A DNA stretch of 9,721 bases from an uncultured Ruminococcus sp. (GTDB lineage Bacteria; Bacillota; Clostridia; Oscillospirales; Ruminococcaceae): NCBI GenBank assembly GCA_905199285.1, contig CAJKFZ010000095.1, positions 1-9,721 of the forward strand. Direction: 5' to 3'. The notes under the pieces are model-generated. The model saw only the letters and a program-made list of their open reading frames with translations, had not been told where the DNA came from and did no database searches. Shown piece after piece: positions 1-6,083 of the stretch; position 1 is the first letter of the stretch; the number at the start of each line of letters is the position of its first letter. A program made the translations under genes and the position numbers.

Positions 1-38
1 TATGCGTTTAAAAAAATAAAAATTGGAATATAAAATTT

Positions 39-236
39 TTAGAGCAAAAGGTCAGACCAATCTTCATCAGTAATCATTATTTCTCCGTTTTTCTTTTCAT
101 ATTGATGTATTTTTTGCTTTACTAAGGTTTCAATCATATTTGCCATTGAGCGGTTTTCATTTTCAGCAATTTTTTTAAATTTAACGTTTTCATCTGGATT
201 AAGTCGAAAAGTAAATCGCAATTTTATTATAGCCAT
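39..236 (-). CDS. Ribbon-helix-helix (Arc/CopG-type) DNA-binding protein, solo
   Basis: A 65-residue protein shaped like a ribbon-helix-helix DNA-binding domain. A short basic beta strand near the N-terminus (KLRFTFRL, residues 5-12) is followed by a first helix (about 14-26, PDENVKFKKIAENE), a turn (NRS) and a second helix (about 29-48, ending in basic KKN). An acidic tail (DEDWSD) follows. Such proteins bind operators as dimers, through the paired strands, and act as autoregulators, antitoxins or plasmid/accessory repressors. The ATG at 236 has a GGAGGA site ten bases upstream (246-251). A toxin partner would normally sit directly downstream, but positions 38 to 1 show neither a ribosome binding site nor a start codon, so any partner lies outside the window. 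The gene is divergent from the dockerin protein gene and could regulate it; that is inference. The fold is assigned from pattern only, and the exact family is not identified. Confidence 0.72.
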   Translation of the reverse strand: MAIIKLRFTFRLNPDENVKFKKIAENENRSMANMIETLVKQKIHQYEKKNGEIMITDEDWSDLLL

Positions 237-274
237 AACTATGTATCCTCCGATTGTTAAATATTCTAAGGACG

Positions 275-283
275 ATTATATCA
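275..283 (-). promoter_or_regulatory. Extended -10 promoter element for the ribbon-helix-helix gene
   Basis: Read on the minus strand this is TGA followed by TATAAT, an extended -10 (TGn-TATAAT), about 40 bases before the start codon at 236. No good -35 hexamer is seen at 16-18 bases, which is tolerable for an extended -10 promoter. Confidence 0.5.
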
Positions 284-353
284 TAATTTAAATTGAAGTA
301 TTAGGATTTGGCTCAAATTGTGGCAAGATTTTTGCGAACTTTCACAAATAATA

Positions 354-382
354 TTGACAAAATATAAAAAAAGTGTTAAGAT
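354..382 (+). promoter_or_regulatory. SigA-type promoter of the dockerin protein gene
   Basis: A perfect -35 box TTGACA (354-359) is followed after 17 bases by TAAGAT (377-382). TGT directly before the -10 makes it an extended -10. Predicted transcription starts near 389, giving a 5' leader of about 60 bases. An imperfect nested inverted repeat lies just upstream (TTGTG at 318-322 with CACAA at 343-347, and GCAA/TTGC inside it). It is placed where an operator or activator site might be. Confidence 0.7.
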
Positions 383-439
383 ATATTTATTGTATAAAAT
401 GGGTCAATAGGCAGATCGGTACGAATTTTTAAAATGGAT

Positions 440-444
440 GGTGA
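440..444 (+). promoter_or_regulatory. Ribosome binding site that decides the start of the dockerin gene
   Basis: GGTGA lies five bases before the ATG at 450. The in-frame ATG at 438 has only A/T-rich sequence before it, so 450 is preferred. The resulting N-terminus (MRKFIKK) is also a cleaner signal-peptide n-region. Confidence 0.6.
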
Positions 445-449
445 TTGTT

Positions 450-3224
450 ATGAGAAAATTTATAAAAAAATCTGCTTCGGTCATTTCCGCAGCAGCATTA
501 ACCCTTGGGGCAGTAAATTTTGTTCCGTACAGCGAAGTCGCAGAAGCGGCTGACGAACTGCAAACACGAGACGTCTGGTGCGCTAACGAGGATGTAAACC
601 GCTGGGAATCGGAGCATTTTCAGTTTATATGGGGCAAAAACGGCGCTGATTCAAGTAAAATCACGCAGAGCTTTCTTGAAGAAAATGCAAAGCATCTTGA
701 AGCCTGCTGGGACGTTTACATGAACGAGCTTTCAATGGAACCGCCGACGCAATCGGTGAATATGGGGCTTCGTGACGGCAAGCAGTATAAGGTGAATTTC
801 TATATTTCGGGAACCGGACTTAGTCCGTTCACCGATGACTGGGCATATATGGGTTATGACAGTCAGGGGTATGCGTTCATGTTCTGCTGCGTTGGAGCTA
901 TGCAGAATTCTCCGAATCCCTCATGGGTTCTGCCGCATGAATTCGGACACGTTGTAACGGCTCATCAGCTTGGCTGGAACGACAACAAATACGTTCAGGC
1001 ATGGTGGGAGGCTATCGGAAACTGGTACCGTGAGCAGTTCCTTTATTCCGACTACTATCAGCAGTGGGTGAATGATCCTGCGAGCGGTACGGACTATTTT
1101 GAAACATACATGAAAAACCTCTGTTTTACGCCTATTCTCGGAAGAGATAACTATGCTTCATGGGCATTTTTGCAGTATCTCACGGAAAATCCTGACAATC
1201 TTGACGGCTACGGCAGCGATTTCATAAAAAATCTTATGCAGCAGGGAAATGTCAACGAGTACCCTTATCTCGAAATTGACCGCCTTGCCGGAGCTGATTT
1301 AAAAGACACTCTCGGACACTATGCGAAACGTATGGCAACTCTTGATCTGAAAATGCAGGATCGCTACAAAGCACGTCAGAATGAGCTTTTCAACAGAGGA
1401 GACTGGAACTGGGGAGAAATTTATACTATACTTGAAAAAAGCAGCAAGAGCGACAATTATTACACCGTCCCGACTGAACGTGCTCCGCAGCAGATGGGAC
1501 TTAATATCGTTCCTCTTAATGTTACGGGAAACAGCGTTACGGTAAACCTTGAAGGTCTTACAAGCGTTAAGGGAGCAGACTGGAGAGCTTGTCTCGTTAT
1601 TGAGCAGAGAGACGGAAAAACCAGATATTCAGATCTTTTCACTTCCGGCGAATCTGCCTCAATGGCATTCGACATCAATACTGATTCTGCCGCTTATCTC
1701 ACAGTAACGGCAACTCCCGATGTTGATACGCTCATGCAGGTCGGAGTTCCGTGGGCTTACGGTGAGGGTGAATTTGATGAGAACAATTATCCGTTCCTCA
1801 GTAAAACAAGATATCCTTATGCCGTTACGATAGACGGTGCGGAAATAAAGCAGAGTATTTACGATCATGGTTACGGTATTGTCGATGCAATGCCTAACGG
1901 AAACTTTCACCCGAATGGAGGCGGATTCGTTGCTGCGTCGGCAAGAGTCGATGATTCTGTATATGTCGGCAAAAACGCAAAAGTTCTCGGTAATGCTACA
2001 GTAAGCGGAAATGCTGTTATCGACGGCTATGCAATTGTTACGGGAAATTCTACGGTTTCGGGAAATGCCGTTATAACAGGTCATGCGGTAGTTGCTGAAA
2101 GAGCGCAGGTCAGGGATAACGCTATTGTGGGCGATTATGCCGGAGTTATGGGAAATTCCGTTATTTCGGAAAATGCGAGAGTTCTTGAAAGCGGTCTTGT
2201 TTTTAATGATTATAAGGTAAGCGGAAATGCAACGGTCAAGGGTGTTGCTTATTGTATGGCAACGGGTTCTGCTTCCGGTCAGGCTATGCCGGACGGTGAC
2301 TACTATGATGATTCCGGCAGAAGCATTCAGACAGGTTCGGTTTACGGCTGGACGAGTCCGGATTCTTATGTAAACAGCCGTCCGTATAACGACGGTCAGT
2401 ATGCAGGATTGGAATTCAGTTCAGACAGCTCTGAAATCGCCGCAGATACTTTCACTTCAACCTACGCTGCCGCTTACGGAGCTCCTGTGTGGAACGAGGA
2501 AAAAACAAGCGCAAAGGGAGTTCTTACGTTCACGGGCGATCAATATCTTGCTGCCGACAGCTCCTATGCGGCCCTTCACGACGCAGACTACCAGACGGCA
2601 GTTCTTCTCAGAGATAATGGAGAAAATTCGATTTTCCGTTTTGGAAACGATGAGGAATATATGTCTCTGACTGCTGAAAACGGAAACTTCATCTTTGAGA
2701 TAAATGACGGAAGCGGAATTCAGAGCATAACTGCTGAAAATGCTTATGAGCTTGGTGCATGGACAAAGGTGAGCATTGTTATAAATGATGACGCCGCAAA
2801 GCTTATCGTAAACGGAGAAACCGCCGCAAGCGGTTCGATTACGGCAGATCCTGTTGATATTATTTCAGAGGACGCAGTTTATCTTATCGGAGACGGAATG
2901 AACGGTTCAATGGATTATTTCCGTGTTAATTTCAAAGAGGTTACCGAACCGGATTATGTTTATACCGAAAAAGAGGAGATAACGATTCCCTCCGGACAAC
3001 TTCTTGTAGGCGATCTTGATCTTGATATGAAGATAGATTCGTTCGATCTGGTATTGATGAGGAAAGCCGTAATAGATCCATCTATTGTAAAAAGCAATCT
3101 GCATAAAGCTGTTGCAGATTTAAACGGTGACGATGAAGTAAACATCGCCGATGTTGTAACGATGCAGAATTATCTTCTGGGAAAAATAAAGGAATTTCCG
3201 GCAGGTACTATTGTAACATATTAA
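450..3224 (+). CDS. Secreted dockerin protein: DUF6055/Svx-like zinc peptidase, beta-helix, LamG-like, type I dockerin
   Basis: A 924-residue exported protein (numbering from the ATG at 450; the ATG at 438 would add four residues). Residues 1-33 form a signal peptide: basic MRKFIKK, an Ala/Leu-rich core, and probable cleavage after AEA. Residues about 35-340 resemble the DUF6055 family, which as I recall includes the plant-pathogen factors Svx and AvrXca. It carries HEFGH (H163, E164, H167), and E187 in a WWEAIGNW stretch would be the third zinc ligand. A beta-sandwich-like segment follows (about 345-480). Residues about 498-600 are hexapeptide repeats of a left-handed beta-helix. Residues about 650-832 look like a LamG/concanavalin-like domain. 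Residues 854-915 are a type I dockerin with two calcium loops (D855/D857/D859/D863/D866 and D890/N892/D894/N898/D901). The dockerin implies attachment to a cohesin scaffold outside the cell. A cell-wall protein substrate is inference. The gene is monocistronic, with its own promoter and terminator. Confidence 0.9.
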   Translation: MRKFIKKSASVISAAALTLGAVNFVPYSEVAEAADELQTRDVWCANEDVNRWESEHFQFIWGKNGADSSKITQSFLEENAKHLEACWDVYMNELSMEPPTQSVNMGLRDGKQYKVNFYISGTGLSPFTDDWAYMGYDSQGYAFMFCCVGAMQNSPNPSWVLPHEFGHVVTAHQLGWNDNKYVQAWWEAIGNWYREQFLYSDYYQQWVNDPASGTDYFETYMKNLCFTPILGRDNYASWAFLQYLTENPDNLDGYGSDFIKNLMQQGNVNEYPYLEIDRLAGADLKDTLGHYAKRMATLDLKMQDRYKARQNELFNRGDWNWGEIYTILEKSSKSDNYYTVPTERAPQQMGLNIVPLNVTGNSVTVNLEGLTSVKGADWRACLVIEQRDGKTRYSDLFTSGESASMAFDINTDSAAYLTVTATPDVDTLMQVGVPWAYGEGEFDENNYPFLSKTRYPYAVTIDGAEIKQSIYDHGYGIVDAMPNGNFHPNGGGFVAASARVDDSVYVGKNAKVLGNATVSGNAVIDGYAIVTGNSTVSGNAVITGHAVVAERAQVRDNAIVGDYAGVMGNSVISENARVLESGLVFNDYKVSGNATVKGVAYCMATGSASGQAMPDGDYYDDSGRSIQTGSVYGWTSPDSYVNSRPYNDGQYAGLEFSSDSSEIAADTFTSTYAAAYGAPVWNEEKTSAKGVLTFTGDQYLAADSSYAALHDADYQTAVLLRDNGENSIFRFGNDEEYMSLTAENGNFIFEINDGSGIQSITAENAYELGAWTKVSIVINDDAAKLIVNGETAASGSITADPVDIISEDAVYLIGDGMNGSMDYFRVNFKEVTEPDYVYTEKEEITIPSGQLLVGDLDLDMKIDSFDLVLMRKAVIDPSIVKSNLHKAVADLNGDDEVNIADVVTMQNYLLGKIKEFPAGTIVTY
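1941..2250 (+). other. Hexapeptide-repeat (left-handed beta-helix) segment in the dockerin protein
   Basis: The encoded residues (about 498-600) repeat a six-residue pattern with a small aliphatic residue every sixth position and frequent G-N-A turns (VSGNA, VTGNS, ITGHA, VMGNS, VSGNA). There are about 17 rungs, or five to six coils. The DNA shows matching degenerate repeats built around ggaaatgc. This is a domain within the CDS, not a separate gene. Confidence 0.75.
3009..3194 (+). other. Type I dockerin module (two F-hand calcium loops)
   Basis: Two loops of the form D-x-D/N-x-D-x-x-x-D/N-x-x-D, about 35 residues apart, each followed by a hydrophobic helix (VLMRKAV and VVTMQNYLLGKI). The residues at positions 10-11 of the loops, usual cohesin contacts, are S-F in the first and I-A in the second. 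The two halves are therefore not symmetric. A type I dockerin at the extreme C-terminus is standard for a cellulosomal subunit. Confidence 0.88.
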
Positions 3225-3233
3225 ACAACGAAA

Positions 3234-3267
3234 GGCTGATACATGATTCGTGTATCAGCCCTTTTTT
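3234..3267 (+). terminator. Rho-independent terminator of the dockerin protein gene
   Basis: A perfect 10-bp stem (GGCTGATACA at 3234-3243 with TGTATCAGCC at 3251-3260) has a 7-base loop and is followed by C and six T. It begins 10 bases after the stop codon. Confidence 0.93.
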
Positions 3268-3357
3268 GAAATTGACCTTGATGTTTGAGCAATATAAGGA
3301 GAACTTTATTCGCCTTATTCTTTACTGAAATCTTGCACTTCCTGTGAGCATTCGCCC

Positions 3358-3400
3358 TAATTATTTTCATTACCTCTTTACGAGGTAATGAAAATAATTA
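3358..3400. repeat. Perfect 19-bp inverted repeat, 5-base loop
   Basis: Arms 3358-3376 and 3382-3400 are exact reverse complements around the loop TTTAC. The outer half of each arm is A/T-rich and the inner part contains CATTACCTC. There is no T-run directly after it on either strand, so it is not a standard terminator, although it lies between two convergent genes. It is the first part of a larger composite of inverted repeats reaching 3470. Confidence 0.9.
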
Positions 3401-3411
3401 ATACCGGGTTT

Positions 3412-3470
3412 CCAAAGGGTTTAATAAACCTTTGGCAGGGGGTATAAGGGGGACAGAGTACCCCTTTATA
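3412..3470. repeat. Adjacent inverted repeats of a REP-like intergenic element, overlapping the fruK stop
   Basis: Two further hairpins follow the 19-bp palindrome. CCAAAG (3412-3417) pairs with CTTTGG (3430-3435) and extends inward through GTTT/AAAC past one bulged base. Then TATAAGGGG (starting at 3443) faces CCCCTTTATA (3461-3470) with one bulge. The last arm contains the TAA stop of the fruK-type gene (3466-3468). From memory, similar blocks (CAAAGG...CCTTTGG followed by runs of G and C) recur between genes in Ruminococcus-type genomes; this was not checked here. It may serve as a transcript end for fruK. Confidence 0.6.
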
Positions 3471-4368
3471 TCTGATTCAATAGTTCAAGAATCTCTTCCC
3501 GGACTGCGAGACCTTCGGAGAAAGTTGTTGCTCCTCCGCAGGCAGTCCCGAGTTTAAGGGCGTATTCGTAATCGTTATTATCTCCGATTCCGGCGACGAA
3601 TCCGGCGAGCATTGAATCTCCTGCACCGACTGAATTTTTTACTTCTCCACAGAAAGCGCTGCATTTATGAATCTTACCTGTTTCATCAAGAAGAATAGCT
3701 CCGTTTTCAGACATTGAAACAAGGACATTTCTTGCCCCCATTTCAGCAAGTTTCCGGGCGTATTTTTCGATATCTTCATCGGATTCAATAACGACTCCGA
3801 GAATTTCCCCAAGCTCGAAGTTATTGGGTTTTATCAGAAAAGGCTTGTATTTCAGAACGTTCAGGAGCAGATCTTGGGTTGCATCGACAACAGTTCTGAT
3901 GTTTTTTCCGGACATTCTTTTCAGAATTTTCTCATAGATATCTGACGGCAGACTGTTGGGAATGCTTCCGGCGAGAATGAGAGTATCTCCGCTTTGAAGC
4001 TTATCAAGCTTTTCAAAAAGTTCGTTAAGAGCTTTGCTGTCGATATCAGGCCCCTGACCGTTAAGCTCGGTTTCTTCATTCGATTTAATTTTAATATTGA
4101 TACGGGAATTGCCTTTTTCAAGTCGGACGAAATCCGTTTCAATACCCATTTGTTTAACGCCGTCTTCAATAGCCTTTCCGGTGAATCCGGCAGTAAATCC
4201 GAGAGCGATAGACTTAACTTCAAGTTCGGCAAGAATTATGGAAACATTTATGCCCTTTCCTCCGAAGAATATCTCCTCTGAAACAGAGCGGTTTACACAT
4301 CCGAGATTTATTTCATTTGTTTTTACAACATAGTCGATGGCAGGATTAAAAGTTACGGTATAAATCAT
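3466..4368 (-). CDS. fruK: 1-phosphofructokinase (PfkB family)
   Basis: A 300-residue PfkB-family sugar kinase, the usual length. It would phosphorylate fructose 1-phosphate to fructose 1,6-bisphosphate with ATP in the cytoplasm, feeding imported fructose into glycolysis. The N-terminus TVTFNPAIDY (residues 4-13) is typical of FruK and the related LacC. The first PfkB signature is FGGKGINVS (35-43). The second is VKNSVGAGDSMLAGF (243-257), with D251 as the expected catalytic base in the GAGD anion hole. The ATG at 4368 has GAGGAG at 4377-4382. The close relative tagatose-6-phosphate kinase (LacC) is the main alternative. No fruA transporter or fruR repressor gene is in view: the gene stands alone, convergent with the dockerin gene and divergent from nfeD. 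Its stop codon lies inside a repeat arm. Confidence 0.85.
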   Translation of the reverse strand: MIYTVTFNPAIDYVVKTNEINLGCVNRSVSEEIFFGGKGINVSIILAELEVKSIALGFTAGFTGKAIEDGVKQMGIETDFVRLEKGNSRINIKIKSNEETELNGQGPDIDSKALNELFEKLDKLQSGDTLILAGSIPNSLPSDIYEKILKRMSGKNIRTVVDATQDLLLNVLKYKPFLIKPNNFELGEILGVVIESDEDIEKYARKLAEMGARNVLVSMSENGAILLDETGKIHKCSAFCGEVKNSVGAGDSMLAGFVAGIGDNNDYEYALKLGTACGGATTFSEGLAVREEILELLNQI

Positions 4369-4402
4369 TATAAATGCTCCTCATTCAAGGTTAGTTTTAA
4401 TT

Positions 4403-4431
4403 ATTATATCACTATTGTAATAGGAAATCAA
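4403..4431 (-). promoter_or_regulatory. Promoter of the fruK-type gene
   Basis: On the minus strand, -35 TTGATT (4426-4431), a spacer of 17 and a perfect -10 TATAAT (4403-4408) lie 35 bases before the start codon. The spacer contains a small perfect inverted repeat (CTATT-GT-AATAG on the plus strand, 4412-4423), a possible operator site. Confidence 0.75.
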
Positions 4432-4470
4432 GCAAATTATGTTGAAATGATGAAATCATAAATTTTCCCC

Positions 4471-4499
4471 TTGAAAAATATGTTGAAATGGTGTATAAT
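4471..4499 (+). promoter_or_regulatory. Promoter of the nfeD-SPFH operon
   Basis: -35 TTGAAA (4471-4476), a 17-base spacer and a perfect -10 TATAAT (4494-4499). Transcription would start near 4506, which places the possible upstream starts at 4471 and 4501 outside the transcript. A 15-base direct repeat (TATGTTGAAATGRTG) occurs at 4438-4452 and 4479-4493. Confidence 0.8.
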
Positions 4500-4526
4500 A
4501 ATGTTCGTAGGGATACAAATTCGCAG

Positions 4527-4534
4527 AAAGGGGG
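4527..4534 (+). promoter_or_regulatory. Ribosome binding site for the TTG start of the NfeD-like gene
   Basis: AAAGGGGG stands eight bases before the TTG at 4543. Together with the promoter position it identifies TTG 4543 as the start codon. Confidence 0.75.
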
Positions 4535-4542
4535 ATTTAACT

Positions 4543-4995
4543 TTGGAGGTATTCATCTGGGCAGCCGTATTTGTCTTTTTTGTTATTGCAGAGCTTACAA
4601 CTGTTCAGCTCGTTTCAATTTGGTTTGCTGTAGGAGCGCTTGTAACGCTTATCTTCACTTGTTTCTTTGAAATGAGTCTGCTTGCGCAGCTTTGCATCTT
4701 TATTCTGGCATCAGGAACATTCCTGCTTATCACGTTCCCGTATCTGAAAAAGCGTCGGAATAAGGGGCATGTTTCCACTAATACAGGTCTTTACATAGGA
4801 AAGACCGCTACTGTTATAGAGGAAATAGATCAGGATAAGGGTACAGGAAGAGTAACTTTAAGCGGAGTTGACTGGAGTGCAGCCGCTTTGTCAGAAAACG
4901 AAATAATTCCGATTGGAAGTATTGTCAAAGTGGAAAAGGTTCAGGGAACAAAGCTTGTCGTTTCAATCAAACTAAAACAGGAAACAGAGGTTTAA
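4543..4995 (+). CDS. NfeD-like membrane protein, partner of the SPFH protein
   Basis: A 150-residue short-type NfeD protein, translated from a TTG codon. Three hydrophobic segments are visible (about residues 4-18, 23-42 and 46-66), followed by a basic KKRR cytoplasmic boundary (69-72). A soluble C-terminal part (about 81-150) has the NfeD beta-barrel (OB-fold) pattern, beginning TGLYIGKTATVIEEI and including SGVDWSA. NfeD proteins lacking the long protease domain are encoded next to SPFH/stomatin genes and are thought to act with them in membrane microdomains, possibly in membrane quality control. Here the SPFH gene starts 45 bases downstream, with its own strong ribosome site and no terminator between. 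The longer reading frame to 4471 is rejected because it begins inside the promoter. Confidence 0.88.
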   Translation: MEVFIWAAVFVFFVIAELTTVQLVSIWFAVGALVTLIFTCFFEMSLLAQLCIFILASGTFLLITFPYLKKRRNKGHVSTNTGLYIGKTATVIEEIDQDKGTGRVTLSGVDWSAAALSENEIIPIGSIVKVEKVQGTKLVVSIKLKQETEV

Positions 4996-5040
4996 CGCTC
5001 GTTTTCTTATCATGAAAACAGATTATTCGGAGGTATTTTT

Positions 5041-6033
5041 ATGGACATTTTTGGAATTATTATTGCGGCAGTTGTGATTTTTCTGCTGATCGTTATTATC
5101 AGAAGCTTCAGGATCGTTCCGCAGGCTCACGTTTTTGTAGTTGAGCGTCTCGGTTCGTTCCATGCAGAATGGCAGACGGGAATTCATATTCTTGTTCCGT
5201 TTGTAGACAGAATCGCCGGTAAGGTTTCTCTTAAAGAAAAAGTTGTAGACTTCAAGCCGCAGCCTGTTATCACAAAGGATAACGTAACAATGCAGATAGA
5301 CACCGTCGTTTTCTATCAGGTAACAGATTCAAAACAGTACATTTACGGTGTTGAAAGACCTCTTCAGGCTATTGAAAATCTTTCGGCAACAACTCTTCGT
5401 AACATCATTGGTGAACTTGAGCTGGACGCTACGCTCACTTCAAGAGACGTTATAAACACTAAGATAACATCTATTCTCGATCAGGCTACAGACCGCTGGG
5501 GAATTAAGGTAAACCGTGTTGAACTTAAAAATATTCTCCCTCCACGTGAGATTCAGGACGCTATGGAGAAGCAAATGAAAGCCGAGCGCGAACGCCGTGA
5601 AAAGATTCTTCAGGCAGAGGGTGATAAAAAGTCTCAGATCTTAGTTGCAGAGGGTGAAAAGGAATCTCAGATCCTTCGTGCGCAGGCTAAAAAGGAATCT
5701 CAGATTCTTGAGGCAGAAGCTCAGAAGCAGGCAATGATACTTCGTGCAGACGCTGTAAGAGAGCAGAAAATTCTTGAAGCAACCGGTGAAGCTCAGGCGA
5801 TCGAAATGGTACAGCAGGCTCTTGCTGAGAGTATCGTAAAGCTGAATAATGCAAATCCTAATGACGGAGTAATCCAGCTTAAATCGCTTGAAGCGTTTGC
5901 AAAGGCTGCCGACGGAAAGGCAACGAAAATTATCATTCCAAGCGAGATTCAGGGACTTGCCGGTCTTGCTGCCGGTCTTAAAGGAATCATCGAAAAGGAT
6001 GCTCCTGAGAATCAGACTATTAGCAAAAGATAA
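5041..6033 (+). CDS. SPFH/band 7 (paraslipin/QmcA-like) membrane scaffold protein
   Basis: A 330-residue SPFH protein. A single N-terminal membrane anchor (about residues 3-20, rich in I and V) is followed by the band 7 domain (about 22-180), with typical motifs VPQAHVFVVERLGSF, FKPQPVITKDNVTM and ILPPREIQDAMEKQMKAERERR. Residues 185-250 form a charged coiled coil of six 11-residue units, and a C-terminal segment includes GVIQLKSLEAF. Members oligomerise in the membrane into large cages or rafts; the specific client here is unknown. GGAGGT (5029-5034) is six bases before ATG 5041. It is the second gene of the operon with the NfeD-like gene, the standard pairing. HflC/HflK are more distant alternatives, less likely because only one protein is present and its partner is NfeD. 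Confidence 0.9.
   Translation: MDIFGIIIAAVVIFLLIVIIRSFRIVPQAHVFVVERLGSFHAEWQTGIHILVPFVDRIAGKVSLKEKVVDFKPQPVITKDNVTMQIDTVVFYQVTDSKQYIYGVERPLQAIENLSATTLRNIIGELELDATLTSRDVINTKITSILDQATDRWGIKVNRVELKNILPPREIQDAMEKQMKAERERREKILQAEGDKKSQILVAEGEKESQILRAQAKKESQILEAEAQKQAMILRADAVREQKILEATGEAQAIEMVQQALAESIVKLNNANPNDGVIQLKSLEAFAKAADGKATKIIIPSEIQGLAGLAAGLKGIIEKDAPENQTISKR
5593..5790 (+). repeat. Six 11-residue (33-base) tandem repeats in the SPFH coiled coil
   Basis: Residues 185-250 divide into six units of 11: RREKILQAEGD, KKSQILVAEGE, KESQILRAQAK, KESQILEAEAQ, KQAMILRADAV and REQKILEATGE. I-L at positions 5-6 and A at position 8 are kept in all six. At the DNA level the second to fourth units are still clearly alike (for example a repeated tctcagat), suggesting duplication or maintained similarity. 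Confidence 0.85.
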
Positions 6034-6042
6034 TATGAAAAT

Positions 6043-6077
6043 AAAAGCTGTCACATTGATTTGTGACAGCTTTTTTT
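6043..6077. terminator. Bidirectional terminator between the SPFH and PP2C genes
   Basis: AAAAGCTGTCACA (6043-6055) pairs with TGTGACAGCTTTT (6062-6074) around the loop TTGATT. Seven T follow on the plus strand, and four T (as AAAA on plus) on the minus strand. It lies 9 bases after the SPFH stop and just beyond the stop of the convergent PP2C gene, so it probably ends both transcripts, best on the plus strand. Confidence 0.9.
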
Positions 6078-6083
6078 GTAGTA

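Noticed and set aside
1..38. Toxin partner for the ribbon-helix-helix protein
   Set aside because: No start codon or ribosome site follows its stop within the window; the sequence is plain A/T-rich.
1659..2084. 141-residue minus-strand frame opposite the beta-helix
   Set aside because: It is a mirror of the hexapeptide repeats (repetitive N/S/I composition) inside a clear plus-strand gene.
2401..2670. 89-residue plus-strand frame within the dockerin gene
   Set aside because: It is an out-of-frame shadow of the LamG-like domain, with no ribosome site.
3268..3357. Gene or RNA between the dockerin terminator and the 19-bp palindrome
   Set aside because: There is no reading frame of note; only a weak 6-bp inverted repeat (ATAAGG/CCTTAT) is present.
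4471..4542. Upstream extension of the NfeD-like gene
   Set aside because: It overlaps the -35 and -10 boxes; the transcript begins after these codons.
5593..5790. CRISPR-like array
   Set aside because: The 33-base periodicity is coding: 11-residue coiled-coil units with no unique spacers.
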